From JBBQUN01 sp038212405 (GTDB taxonomy: Bacteria; Actinomycetota; Acidimicrobiia; Acidimicrobiales; SZUA-35), in contig JBBQUN010000001.1 in the NCBI GenBank assembly GCA_038212405.1, positions 1-64,000 of the forward strand: a stretch of 64,000 nucleotides of DNA, in the 5' to 3' direction. A model generated the notes under the pieces. That model searched no databases. It saw only the letters and a program-made list of their open reading frames with translations, and was not told the DNA's origin. The position numbers were made by a program, and so were the translations under genes. How positions within the stretch are numbered: position 1 is the stretch's first letter; each line of letters begins with the position of its first letter. Below are positions 45,468 through 53,303 of this stretch, piece after piece.

Positions 45468-45564
45468 GCCCTGCGTCTCGGCTTCACGTGTCCCCGCTTC
45501 ATCGCTGCTGCGTGCTCGCCCCTGAACGTTGTAGCCGATACCGCTTGGAATCGGCACGCCTTGG

Positions 45565-46335
45565 TCAAATCGCGGTCCAACCGCCGTCGACGAAGAGCAC
45601 CTGACCAGTGACGTAGGCGGACGCGTCCGAGGCGAAAAAGAGCATTGCGCCCTGCAATTCGTCGATCGTGCCGGGGCGTCCCATGGGCGTGTTGTCGGTG
45701 ATGTAGCGCATGCCGCCGTCGGTCGCGAACATCTCGCCGTTCATCTCGGTCTCGAACCAGCCGGGGCCAATGGCGTTGCAGCGGACGCCCCTGCGGGCCC
45801 ACTGTGAGGCCAGCTCGCGGGTCAGATTGTGGAGCCCGCCCTTGGCTGCCGCGTAGCCCGGCACCTTGAGGCGCCCGCCCCCGCCGTTGCCGAGCACCGA
45901 GCCGATGTTGATGATCGAGCCGGGGCGCTGCTCGCTCATCATCCAGCGAGCCGCGGTTCGAGCCAGCTCGTAGGGGGCGACGAGATCGATCTCGATCTCG
46001 TGCCGAAAGTCGTCGATGTCGTCGTCGATTGCGGCGATGACTCGCGAGATGCCGGCGTTGTTGATGACGATGTCGACCGATCCGTAGGTATCGACCGCAG
46101 CATCGACGAGTTCCCGCGCTGCCTCCGGTGCGGTCACGTCGCACGTGATGGCGGTGGTGTTCGCCACTTCGGCGGTGAGTTGCGCCAAACGGTCGCCGCG
46201 GCGGGCGGCGACGATCACGCTGGCGCCGGCGGCCGAGAGGGTGCGGGCGAATCCCTCGCCGAGGCCCGAGCTCGCACCAGTCAGGACCGCCACTTTGCCG
46301 TCGAGTCGGAACATGTCGGCGATGGGATCACTCAT
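45565..46335 (-). CDS. SDR family oxidoreductase
   Basis: A 256-residue short-chain dehydrogenase: cofactor motif TGASSGLGEG near residue 20 with AARRGDRL (Arg after the second strand favours NADPH), NNAG, the catalytic IINIGSVLG and YAAAKGG, and the C-terminal YVTGQVLFVDGGW. It is close to 3-oxoacyl-ACP reductase and gluconate 5-dehydrogenase types; the substrate is not assignable. Upstream gene ridA diverges 25 bp away. Confidence 0.88.
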   Translation of the reverse strand: MSDPIADMFRLDGKVAVLTGASSGLGEGFARTLSAAGASVIVAARRGDRLAQLTAEVANTTAITCDVTAPEAARELVDAAVDTYGSVDIVINNAGISRVIAAIDDDIDDFRHEIEIDLVAPYELARTAARWMMSEQRPGSIINIGSVLGNGGGGRLKVPGYAAAKGGLHNLTRELASQWARRGVRCNAIGPGWFETEMNGEMFATDGGMRYITDNTPMGRPGTIDELQGAMLFFASDASAYVTGQVLFVDGGWTAI

Positions 46336-46360
46336 GCGGACATCGTGTCACCATGAGGCG

Positions 46361-46753
46361 ATGAACCGCGAACTGAGTCCCGCCGGCATGGCACCGCCTG
46401 CCGCCAACTACGCCCACGCTGTGTTGTCAGAGGTCGGCAGCGGCGGTGGTCGGATGCTGCATACCTCGGGCATCGTGCCCACTCGACCTGATGGTGCGGT
46501 TCCCGAAACGTTGGCCGGTCAGGCCGAGGCGGTGTGGGCCAGTCTGTCGTTGCTGTTGGCCGAGGCCGACATGGTGCCGAGCGACATCGTTTCGGTAACG
46601 ACGTACGTCGTGGTCGGGGAAGACCTCGCAACGGTGATGGCTGCTCGTGATGCCGTACTCGGCAACCACCGTGCTGCATCGACACTCCTCACCGTGCCCG
46701 CTTTGGCGCAACCGGCCTGGCGGATGGAGATTGCGATCGTCGCCATCGCTTGA
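46361..46753 (+). CDS. RidA family protein
   Basis: A 130-residue YjgF/YER057c/UK114-type enamine/imine deaminase, which hydrolyses reactive 2-aminoacrylate-type intermediates. Visible elements are LHTSGIVPTRPDG, TLAGQAEAVWASLSLLLAEA, DIVSVTTYVV and VPALAQPAWRMEIAIVAI. The catalytic Arg of the deaminating subfamily, usually in the ...PARxxV segment near residue 105-110, is not clearly present (the segment reads AASTLLTVPALAQPAW), so it may be a non-RidA subgroup. ATG 46361 follows GAGG closely. Confidence 0.8.
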   Translation: MNRELSPAGMAPPAANYAHAVLSEVGSGGGRMLHTSGIVPTRPDGAVPETLAGQAEAVWASLSLLLAEADMVPSDIVSVTTYVVVGEDLATVMAARDAVLGNHRAASTLLTVPALAQPAWRMEIAIVAIA

Positions 46754-46845
46754 TCGTTGTCGAGGGTGATGCGATGGCACGGTTGGTGAAATTTCGTTCG
46801 GCTTCGCATCCAAAGTCGCCCCGGTCATCGGAGAAAGGGAGAGCA

Positions 46846-46868
46846 AAGGCCCTTGCGACAAGGGCCTT
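46846..46868. terminator. perfect 10-bp hairpin before the DUF4397 gene
   Basis: AAGGCCCTTG and CAAGGGCCTT pair exactly around a CGA loop, 93 nt after the ridA stop and 79 nt before the DUF4397 start. It can end ridA transcription or act as a leader structure of the downstream gene. A C-rich tract with repeated CCTTCCCC/CACAG words follows to 46940. Confidence 0.5.
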
Positions 46869-46946
46869 CCCCACAGGCCGTCCCTGCACAGCGTTCCCAG
46901 ACAGCCCTCCCCAACACAGCCTTCCCCAAACAAGGAGAGATCCAAA

Positions 46947-47780
46947 ATGACCCTGCTTTCACGCGCCCTTGCGGCAACAGCGCTGGTGGCTGCCACCACG
47001 TTCGGCGTCAGCTCAGCGGCTGGTGCTCAAGACACCAGCGAGGTGTATGTGGTTCACGGTATTCCTGGCGTCGACGTCGATGTCTACGTGAACGATGCGC
47101 TGACCCTCGAGGGTTTCGCACCGAAAGACATTGCCGGCCCACTCGACCTTCCGGCTGGCAACTACGACATCAAGATCTTCGCTGCTGCCGATGGCCCAGC
47201 AGCAACCGCAGCCGAGCGCACTGATGACGCCGTCATCGATGTCGCTCCGGACGTCCCCGGCGGTGCCAACCTCAGCGTGATCGCTCATCTCGATGGCGAG
47301 GGTGCCCCCACACTTTCTGCCTTCGCCAATGACGTCACCGAGACAGCTGCCGGCGAGGGTCGTGTAACGATTCGCCACACGGCGTTCGCCCCGGCCGTCG
47401 ACATCGTGGCCGGTGGAGCGGCGGTTCCGCCGTTCACCAACTTGACCAACGGCAACGAGGCCAAGGCTGACCTGCCCGCTGGCGACTATCCGACGGGAAT
47501 CGCAGCGACCGGCACCACCGAGGTACTGGTCGAGGCTCCGGTCACCGTCGCTGAGGGAACCAACCTCGTCGTGTACGCCATTGGTGACTTCGCTGGTGGA
47601 ACCTTGGAGCTACTGACCCAGAGCTTCGACGGACTGCACTCAGCCCCAGCCGCCGTGAACGCTGGCAACAGCGGCCTTCTCGCCGACCAGACCTCGACCT
47701 CGACCCTCCTCGTTGTCGGCCTTGGCGCAATGGCGCTGCTGTCGGTGTCAGCAGTCGCTGTCAACCGCCGCCAGGTCTGA
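46947..47780 (+). CDS. DUF4397 surface protein, likely class F sortase substrate
   Basis: A 277-residue exported protein. A signal peptide (about 1-27, ending AAGA) precedes two DUF4397 repeats (about 30-125 and 125-225; VYVVHGIPGVDVDVYVNDA, VTIRHTAFAPAVDIVAGG). The C-terminus has a Gly/Ser/Leu stretch NSGLLADQ, a hydrophobic helix (about 252-270) and an RRQV tail, the layout of a sortase signal, but without canonical LPXTG. The class F sortase gene follows 17 nt later. AAGGAGAG lies 7 nt before the ATG. Confidence 0.82.
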   Translation: MTLLSRALAATALVAATTFGVSSAAGAQDTSEVYVVHGIPGVDVDVYVNDALTLEGFAPKDIAGPLDLPAGNYDIKIFAAADGPAATAAERTDDAVIDVAPDVPGGANLSVIAHLDGEGAPTLSAFANDVTETAAGEGRVTIRHTAFAPAVDIVAGGAAVPPFTNLTNGNEAKADLPAGDYPTGIAATGTTEVLVEAPVTVAEGTNLVVYAIGDFAGGTLELLTQSFDGLHSAPAAVNAGNSGLLADQTSTSTLLVVGLGAMALLSVSAVAVNRRQV

Positions 47781-47797
47781 TCCCGAGAGCTGAACAC

Positions 47798-48535
47798 GTG
47801 AGCGCTTTCTCGAGCGCTGCCCTCGTTGGAGCTCGCAGCCGAATGTCGATCGTCGCTTGCGTTGCGATCGTCATGGTGGTTGCGAGCTCCTGCGCGTCGG
47901 TCGGCTCGTCAACCGAAGCTGCCAGCTCCTCAACCGGGGCGAACCTCGACCAACAGCGTTCGGTCGGGGCCCCGTTCGAGTTCGGTTCCGCAGCCGCAAT
48001 GGTCGATGATGAGGTCCCAGAGGCGGATGTCGGGGTCGATCCAACGGTGCCGATCCGAACAGGTGACACGCTCGGCGATCTTGCCGAGTCAGTCAGTGTG
48101 GCATCACCGACCTCGGTTCTCATCGCTGGTCTCGACATCGATGCTCCGGTTTCGCCGGTCGGCATCGATGCCGACGGTGCGTTCGATCTGCCCCCGGGCA
48201 ACGAAGCTGGTTGGTACCGGTTCGGTCCGGTGCCGGGCAGCGAGGGCTCGGCAGTGCTGGCGGCCCACGTCGATTGGAACGGTGTGCCCGGTGCCTTCTT
48301 CAACTTGCGCGAAGCGACGTCTGGTGACCGGCTCACCGTGGTGTACGAGGACGGGTCACGCCTCGACTTCGAGATCATCCGGGTCGACCAGTATGAAAAG
48401 ACCGAATTGCCGCTCGCTGACCTCTTCACTCGTGAGGGGCCACCGCAGCTGGCCCTCATCACCTGCGGCGGCGACTTCGACCGGGCTACTCGTAGCTATG
48501 AAGACAACGTGGTCGTGATCGCCATTCCGGTCTGA
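47798..48535 (+). CDS. class F sortase
   Basis: A 245-residue transpeptidase. The N-terminus (about 15-37) is a hydrophobic segment ending VVASSC, possibly a lipobox. The sortase barrel (about 100-245) shows VLAAHVDWN (catalytic His), LALITCGGDFDRATRSY (catalytic Cys and Arg) and a final EDNVVVIAIPV. Class F enzymes attach specific proteins to the actinobacterial surface; the upstream DUF4397 protein is the natural candidate substrate. GTG 47798 fits the short gap between the genes. Confidence 0.87.
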   Translation: MSAFSSAALVGARSRMSIVACVAIVMVVASSCASVGSSTEAASSSTGANLDQQRSVGAPFEFGSAAAMVDDEVPEADVGVDPTVPIRTGDTLGDLAESVSVASPTSVLIAGLDIDAPVSPVGIDADGAFDLPPGNEAGWYRFGPVPGSEGSAVLAAHVDWNGVPGAFFNLREATSGDRLTVVYEDGSRLDFEIIRVDQYEKTELPLADLFTREGPPQLALITCGGDFDRATRSYEDNVVVIAIPV

Positions 48536-48597
48536 GCAAACAGCGGCAGGACGGTTGGTGATCCGTTGCGCACCCTCAGCTCGGCGATGTCGTTGGT

Positions 48598-48981
48598 TCA
48601 CACCAAATCGTTGCTGTTGGCTGCCACCCAGTCCCGCACATTGGGTCGGATCTCGACCGGCACCTCGATGCGGAACCGTTCGCCGCTGTTGGTTTTCACC
48701 GAGAGGTAACGGTGCCCGAGATCGGCTTTGAACGAGCCGGTTGGCGACGTGATCCGCCTGCCGATTCGGCGGTGAAGGAGATGGTCGGGATGAAGCTCGC
48801 AGCGTCGATACGCGACCGCGGCCGAAGCGGCGAACAGCGCCAGCGTTGCGGCGAGTGGCCAGCCAACGACGGTATCTCGCCACACGATCGTGATCATGGC
48901 CCCGCAGACCGCATAGATGAGGGCTTGCAGGTGACTCCCACCGATGATGAGCGGCTCGGCGGTGCTGCTTGGCTTGATCAT
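48598..48981 (-). CDS. small membrane protein, possibly PH-like
   Basis: A 127-residue protein with two hydrophobic helices (about 12-30 and 38-57) followed by a basic, beta-rich cytosolic part (CELHPDHLLHRRIGRRITSP, GHRYLSVKTNSGERFRIEVP) that resembles the small membrane-linked PH-like domains of actinobacteria. No family is assigned with certainty. The ATG overlaps the LysR stop (ATGA), so it is translated with that regulator. Link to the sulfur cluster is unknown. Confidence 0.6.
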   Translation of the reverse strand: MIKPSSTAEPLIIGGSHLQALIYAVCGAMITIVWRDTVVGWPLAATLALFAASAAVAYRRCELHPDHLLHRRIGRRITSPTGSFKADLGHRYLSVKTNSGERFRIEVPVEIRPNVRDWVAANSNDLV

Positions 48982-49880
48982 CGGCCCGACAACACTGCAC
49001 GCAGACGGCGAGCAGCCTCGGTTGCGGGCTGGGTGCCTTTCCACACGACCCGGACCGGCTGTTCGAGCGTAATGCCACGCAGCATCAGTCGGGTGAGGCG
49101 GCCGGCGGAAAGGTCGGTTGCAACCTGGTCGAGGGGCAAGATGGCGACACCGGAACCGTTCACGGCCGCCAGTCTGGCGGCGGCGTTGCTCGGTACCTCG
49201 ATTCGCCGCTCGATTGGGTCGAATCCGTGAGGCGCGAGCAGTGCCTCGATCACATCCCGCGTGCCGGATCCCTCGGTCCGCATGATCAACGCAGTGGCGA
49301 GAAGCTCTGATGCGCGAACCGAGGTGTTGTGGCGGCCTGCGAACGGGTGTCGCGGGCCGACCACCAGAGCGAGCTCGATCGTGGCAACGACCTCGGACCG
49401 GAGACCGATTGGAGCGAGGGGTCCGTCGCAGAGACCCATCGCGGCTCGGCCGTCGCGCACCGCACCGGCAACCCCGAGCGTGTCGAGCTCGCTCAGTTCG
49501 ACGGTGACGCCATCGAGCGGCGAGCCTCCCACCCGCTGGGGTAGCACGTGTTCGATGGCCGTTCGGGTCGCAGCGAGTCGGAGGGTGTCGCCTGCTTCGC
49601 GTCGATCGTGTGCCAGGTCGACGAGCCGTCGGGCCGAGGTGAGGAGGTCGCCGCATGCACTGAGCAGCGCTTCTCCCGCCTCGGTCGGAACGGACCCGGT
49701 TGGTCCCCGCTCGAGCAGGCTGGTGCCGAGCTGGCGTTCGAGCTTTTGTAGGCGGGCGGTCGCCGACGGTTGCGTGATTCCCGTGCGCGCTGCGGCCTTC
49801 GACACACTACCGAGCTCGACGGCGCCCAGGAACAGTTGCAGGGCACCCAGATCCAAATCGTCGATCACCTGCGATGTCAT
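48978..49880 (-). CDS. LysR family transcriptional regulator
   Basis: A 300-residue regulator. The winged helix (about 11-70) reads LQLFLGAVELGSVSKAAARTGITQPS, with KLERQLGTSLLERG completing it; the effector domain follows (about 95-295). It is divergent from the Gfo/Idh-LLM-YeiH set with 159 bp between, the normal place for a LysR target. By analogy, enterobacterial YeiE, a LysR protein, controls yeiH and responds to sulfite; such a role is proposed here from context only. Confidence 0.88.
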   Translation of the reverse strand: MTSQVIDDLDLGALQLFLGAVELGSVSKAAARTGITQPSATARLQKLERQLGTSLLERGPTGSVPTEAGEALLSACGDLLTSARRLVDLAHDRREAGDTLRLAATRTAIEHVLPQRVGGSPLDGVTVELSELDTLGVAGAVRDGRAAMGLCDGPLAPIGLRSEVVATIELALVVGPRHPFAGRHNTSVRASELLATALIMRTEGSGTRDVIEALLAPHGFDPIERRIEVPSNAAARLAAVNGSGVAILPLDQVATDLSAGRLTRLMLRGITLEQPVRVVWKGTQPATEAARRLRAVLSGR

Positions 49881-49913
49881 TGCCAGATCATGTCACAGCT
49901 ATCAGGTTTACCA

Positions 49914-50009
49914 ATGACGCAGAAGGAAGTTCGCTGGTGCCGCTCGGCGGCGAATGCTGCTTGGATGGGGGTCGGGACGAGAAACAAAGTGATCAGGAAG
50001 ACAGCATGA
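49914..50009 (+). other. possible leader ORF (31 aa) upstream of the Gfo/Idh gene
   Basis: An ATG at 49914 opens a 31-codon frame (MTQKEVRWCRSAANAAW at the N-terminus) that runs in frame into the first minicistron and ends at the TGA 50007-50009. Its last codons include AGA, AAC, AAA, AGG and ACA, rarer than in neighbouring genes. It may be a regulatory leader peptide or just an open spacer. Confidence 0.3.
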
Positions 50010-50043
50010 CCAGGAAGACAGCATGACTGGAAGAACAGCGTGA
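49989..50043 (+). repeat. three 17-bp tandem repeats forming coupled minicistrons
   Basis: Units 49989-50005, 50006-50022 and 50023-50039 each begin with a start codon (GTG, ATG, ATG) and contain AGGAAG or GGAAGA 5 nt before the next start. Each opens a six-codon frame (MIRKTA, MTRKTA, MTGRTA) whose TGA overlaps the following start codon; the last TGA (50041-50043) overlaps the GTG of the Gfo/Idh gene. The arrangement suggests a ladder of translational coupling. Confidence 0.8.
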
Positions 50044-51125
50044 TCCGCTACGGCGTCATCGGGACCGGCATGATGGGTGTCGAACACATCGAGAACATCC
50101 TCGCCATCGAAGGGGCGTCGGTCACCGCCATTGCCGACCCGGTCGAGTCCTCACGGGCCCAAGGGTTGGCTGCGGCTGCCCCGTCGGGACAGCCAGTGAG
50201 CGTGTTCGAGGACCATCGCGACCTTCTCGCCGGCGGAGAGGTCGATGCGGTCGTCGTCGTCAGCCCGAACAACACCCACATCGAGGTGATGTCCGACGTC
50301 CTCGAGGCCGGCGTTCACGTGATGTGCGAGAAGCCGCTGTGTACCACGGTCGAAGACGTGAAGATCCTGATCGCGAAGGCCGAGGCCACTGGCGGGACCG
50401 AGGGTGACCGCAAGGTCTGGGTCGGGCTCGAGTACCGCTACATGCCGGCGGTCGCCGAACTGATCACCGACATCCGCGCCGGGGTCGTTGGTAGGCCGAA
50501 GATGGTGGCGATTCGCGAACACCGGTTCCCCTTCCTCGTGAAGGTCGACAACTGGAACCGCTTCTCGATCAACACCGGCGGCACCTTGGTCGAGAAGTGC
50601 TGTCACTTCTTCGACCTGATGAACCTTCTGCTCGATGAGAAACCCACGCGGGTGATGGCCTCGGGCAACCAAGACGTCAACCACCTCGATGAGGTCTACG
50701 ACGGGCGTCGCCCCGACATCCTCGACAACGCCTTCGTCATCGTCGACTATCCCAGTGGCGCTCGGGCATTGCTCGATCTCTGCATGTTCGCCGAGGCGAC
50801 GCACAACCAGGAAGAAGTCTCGGTGATCGGCGACAAGGGCAAGATCGAAGCCCTGCTGCCTCAGGGTCTGATCCGAACCGGGATTCGAGGCGAGCACCGA
50901 ATCGGCGGCGTCGACGAACGACACGCCGACGAGTCCCACATTGCCTACCAAGGACTCCACCACGGTTCGAGCTACGTGGAACACCAACGGTTCTTCGATG
51001 CCATCAATGGAACGAACCCGATCGAAGTGACCCTCGACGACGGGCTGTGGTCAGTGGCCATGGGGGTCGCAGCCCACCGAAGTATCGAAACCGGGCGACC
51101 AATCACGATGAATGAGGTCATGTGA
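50040..51125 (+). CDS. Gfo/Idh/MocA family oxidoreductase
   Basis: A 361-residue NAD(P)-dependent dehydrogenase. The Rossmann start YGVIGTGMMGVEHIENIL and the conserved MCEKPLCTT (EKP) are present, followed by the C-terminal beta-sheet substrate domain. Substrates in the family are sugars, inositols or similar hydroxy compounds. It is the first gene of a probable operon with the LLM monooxygenase, whose start overlaps its stop. Its GTG start overlaps the stop of the third minicistron, an unusual initiation region. Confidence 0.88.
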   Translation: MIRYGVIGTGMMGVEHIENILAIEGASVTAIADPVESSRAQGLAAAAPSGQPVSVFEDHRDLLAGGEVDAVVVVSPNNTHIEVMSDVLEAGVHVMCEKPLCTTVEDVKILIAKAEATGGTEGDRKVWVGLEYRYMPAVAELITDIRAGVVGRPKMVAIREHRFPFLVKVDNWNRFSINTGGTLVEKCCHFFDLMNLLLDEKPTRVMASGNQDVNHLDEVYDGRRPDILDNAFVIVDYPSGARALLDLCMFAEATHNQEEVSVIGDKGKIEALLPQGLIRTGIRGEHRIGGVDERHADESHIAYQGLHHGSSYVEHQRFFDAINGTNPIEVTLDDGLWSVAMGVAAHRSIETGRPITMNEVM

Positions 51126-52228
51126 TGTCACAAGTCAACACCGCTCGCGGTCCGGTCGAAATGGCGTGGTTCAGCGCCCTGTGCGACGACGACTACGAAT
51201 TCCTCGGGGTGCCGGATCCCGAACTCGCCAGCTCGTTCGAACACTGTCGCAACATCACGCTGACAGCTGACCGCTATGGCTTCGACAACATCTTGTTGCC
51301 GTCGGGCTACGCACTCGGCATCGACAACACCGCATTCGCAGCGGCCATGGGGCCGATGACCAAGCTTCGCATGCTGCTCGCCATTCGCTGTGGCGAGATG
51401 GTCGTGCCCCAGCTCGCTCGCCAGATCGCCTCGATCGACCAGATCCTCGACGGCAGGCTGGCCATCAACATCATCTCGAGCGACGTGCCGGGTGAAGTGC
51501 TCGACTCCGAACCCCGCTACCAGCGTTCGACCGAGATCATGTACGTCCTCCGTGAGCTCCTCGACGGGCGCGGCGTCGACTTCCACGGCGAGCACATCGA
51601 TCTCACCATCGAGCCGCCCCGCGTTCGCACGGTGTCGGGAACGAGTCCGTTGTTCTACTTCGGGGGACTGTCGCCCGCCGCCCGCGAGTGCGCCGCTGCC
51701 GGTGCCGATGTTTTCTTGATGTGGCCCGATGTCACCGAGAAGGTGCTCGAAGTCAAAGCCGACATGGATGCACGCGCCGCAGCCAAAGGCCGCTCGCTGC
51801 GCTACGGCTGGCGCTCGCACGTCATCGTTCGCGAAACCGAAGGCGAAGCCCGGGCAGCAGCTCGACGCCTGCTCTCGAAGCTCGACGACGAGACCGGCGA
51901 GGCCATCCGCAAGAAGTCGCTCGACTCGGCCTCGGCTGGGGTTGCCGCTCAATCAGCGCTGCGGGACGGCGCCGACGACGAAGGCTACGCCGAACGGCAT
52001 CTGTGGACCGGTGTCGGGCGAGCACGATCGGGTGCTGGTGCGGCGATCGTTGGTGACCCCGATCAGGTGTTGGCCAAGATCAACGAATTGACCGACGCCG
52101 GCATCGAGGCGTTCATCTTGTCTGGCTACCCGCACGCAGCCGAGTGTGATCTGTTCGCTCGTCACGTGCTGCCCCACATCGACCACTCTCGGCTGGACTT
52201 CGAGCCGCATCCGGTCGCCATCGGGTGA
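51125..52228 (+). CDS. LLM class flavin-dependent monooxygenase (SsuD-like)
   Basis: A 367-residue luciferase-like TIM-barrel enzyme of the alkanesulfonate-monooxygenase subgroup: FGFDNI-type start region (DRYGFDNILLPSGYA), TKLRMLLAIRCGEM, QIASIDQILDGRLAINIISSD, YFGGLSPAARECAA and the C-terminal ILSGYPHAAECDLFARHVLP. Such enzymes use reduced flavin and oxygen to cleave C-S bonds and release sulfite. No flavin reductase gene is adjacent. The start may be GTG 51122 (overlapping the stop) or ATG 51125. With the oxidoreductase and the YeiH-type exporter it suggests organosulfonate breakdown. Confidence 0.82.
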   Translation: MSQVNTARGPVEMAWFSALCDDDYEFLGVPDPELASSFEHCRNITLTADRYGFDNILLPSGYALGIDNTAFAAAMGPMTKLRMLLAIRCGEMVVPQLARQIASIDQILDGRLAINIISSDVPGEVLDSEPRYQRSTEIMYVLRELLDGRGVDFHGEHIDLTIEPPRVRTVSGTSPLFYFGGLSPAARECAAAGADVFLMWPDVTEKVLEVKADMDARAAAKGRSLRYGWRSHVIVRETEGEARAAARRLLSKLDDETGEAIRKKSLDSASAGVAAQSALRDGADDEGYAERHLWTGVGRARSGAGAAIVGDPDQVLAKINELTDAGIEAFILSGYPHAAECDLFARHVLPHIDHSRLDFEPHPVAIG

Positions 52229-52271
52229 CACGCGCAGGGGCGACAGGCACAACGGCGACCACCATCGAGAG

Positions 52272-52277
52272 TACGGT
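52272..52277 (+). promoter_or_regulatory. -10 element of yeiH-like gene (leaderless)
   Basis: TACGGT ends 6 nt before the GTG at 52284, so the exporter may also be transcribed independently of the two genes before it. Confidence 0.45.
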
Positions 52278-52283
52278 GACCGC

Positions 52284-53285
52284 GTGAAGACCGCTCGTGC
52301 CGTTGCCCCCGGCATTGCCCTTGTTGCTGCCGTCGCGCTCATCGCAACACTGCTGGCAGATCGGGTCGAGGCGATCTCACCATTGGTTGCCGGCGTCGTG
52401 CTCGGTGCGGTCATCGTCAATCTCGTTTCGCTGCCGGCTCCACTCCAGCCGGGCATCACGTTTGCCGCAAAGAACCTGTTGCGAGTAGGCGTGGTGTTGC
52501 TGGGCTTCCGATTGTCGCTGAGCGACCTCGGCGACCTCGGACTTCGTGGGCTGGTCGTTGTGGCCTTGGTCGTCGCTTGCACGTTCTTCGGCACCCAGTG
52601 GCTTGGGGCAATGATGGGGTTGTCCAAAGACCTGTCGCTGCTCGTAGCCACCGGCTACTCGATCTGTGGTGCGTCGGCGGTCGCGGCCATGGATGGGGTC
52701 ATCGAAGCCGACGAGGAAGAGACGGCGTATGCCGTTGCCCTCGTCACCCTCTGCGGCTCGCTTTCGATCGGAGTATTGCCGTTGCTCGGCCACCTGATGG
52801 GCATCGAAGGCGCAACCTTCGGTACCTGGGTCGGCGCTGCAGTGCACGATGTCGCCCAGGTGGTGGCAACCGCTTCGACCGACGGTCAAGAGGCGCTCGA
52901 AGCAGCAACGGTCGTCAAGCTCTCCCGAGTCGTGCTGCTCGCCCCGCTCGTCGCTCTCGTCGCGTTACGTCGTCGCAAGAGCGCGGCCAACGACGGTGTG
53001 GTGCTCGAGGCGGGAACGAAGCGTCCACCCCTGGTTCCGCTCTTCGTCGCCGGCTTCCTGGCGGCGATCCTGATTCGCAGTTCCGATGTGCTGTCGGGCG
53101 ATGTTCTCGGCAACATCAAGGACCTCGAAAAGATCCTCCTGACCCTGGCGCTGGTCGGGCTCGGCATGGGTGTGCGGTTCGATCGCCTTCGCAAGTTGGG
53201 TGGTCGCCCGCTCGTTCTCGGGCTCGTGTCGTGGGTCCTCGTTGCCGGCGTCGCCCTTGCGGGTGTGGGCATCATCAACGCCTGA
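52284..53285 (+). CDS. YeiH/UPF0324 family putative sulfate/sulfite exporter
   Basis: A 333-residue membrane protein with about ten helices. The UPF0324 landmarks are visible: PGITFAAKNLLRVGVVLLGFRLS, the re-entrant YSICGASAVAAMDGVI, VALVTLCGSLSIGVLPLLG and GAAVHDVAQVVA. The family is thought to export sulfite or other sulfur oxyanions. It lies 55 bp after the monooxygenase gene, and its position beside a LysR gene mirrors enterobacterial yeiE-yeiH. Together they support disposal of sulfite from sulfonates. Confidence 0.85.
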   Translation: MKTARAVAPGIALVAAVALIATLLADRVEAISPLVAGVVLGAVIVNLVSLPAPLQPGITFAAKNLLRVGVVLLGFRLSLSDLGDLGLRGLVVVALVVACTFFGTQWLGAMMGLSKDLSLLVATGYSICGASAVAAMDGVIEADEEETAYAVALVTLCGSLSIGVLPLLGHLMGIEGATFGTWVGAAVHDVAQVVATASTDGQEALEAATVVKLSRVVLLAPLVALVALRRRKSAANDGVVLEAGTKRPPLVPLFVAGFLAAILIRSSDVLSGDVLGNIKDLEKILLTLALVGLGMGVRFDRLRKLGGRPLVLGLVSWVLVAGVALAGVGIINA

Positions 53286-53303
53286 CCGCGGCAAGATGGG
53301 CTC

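Noticed and set aside
49989..50039. Tandem repeats considered as a CRISPR array
   Set aside because: Units are 17 bp without spacers, only three copies, and no cas genes occur in the window.
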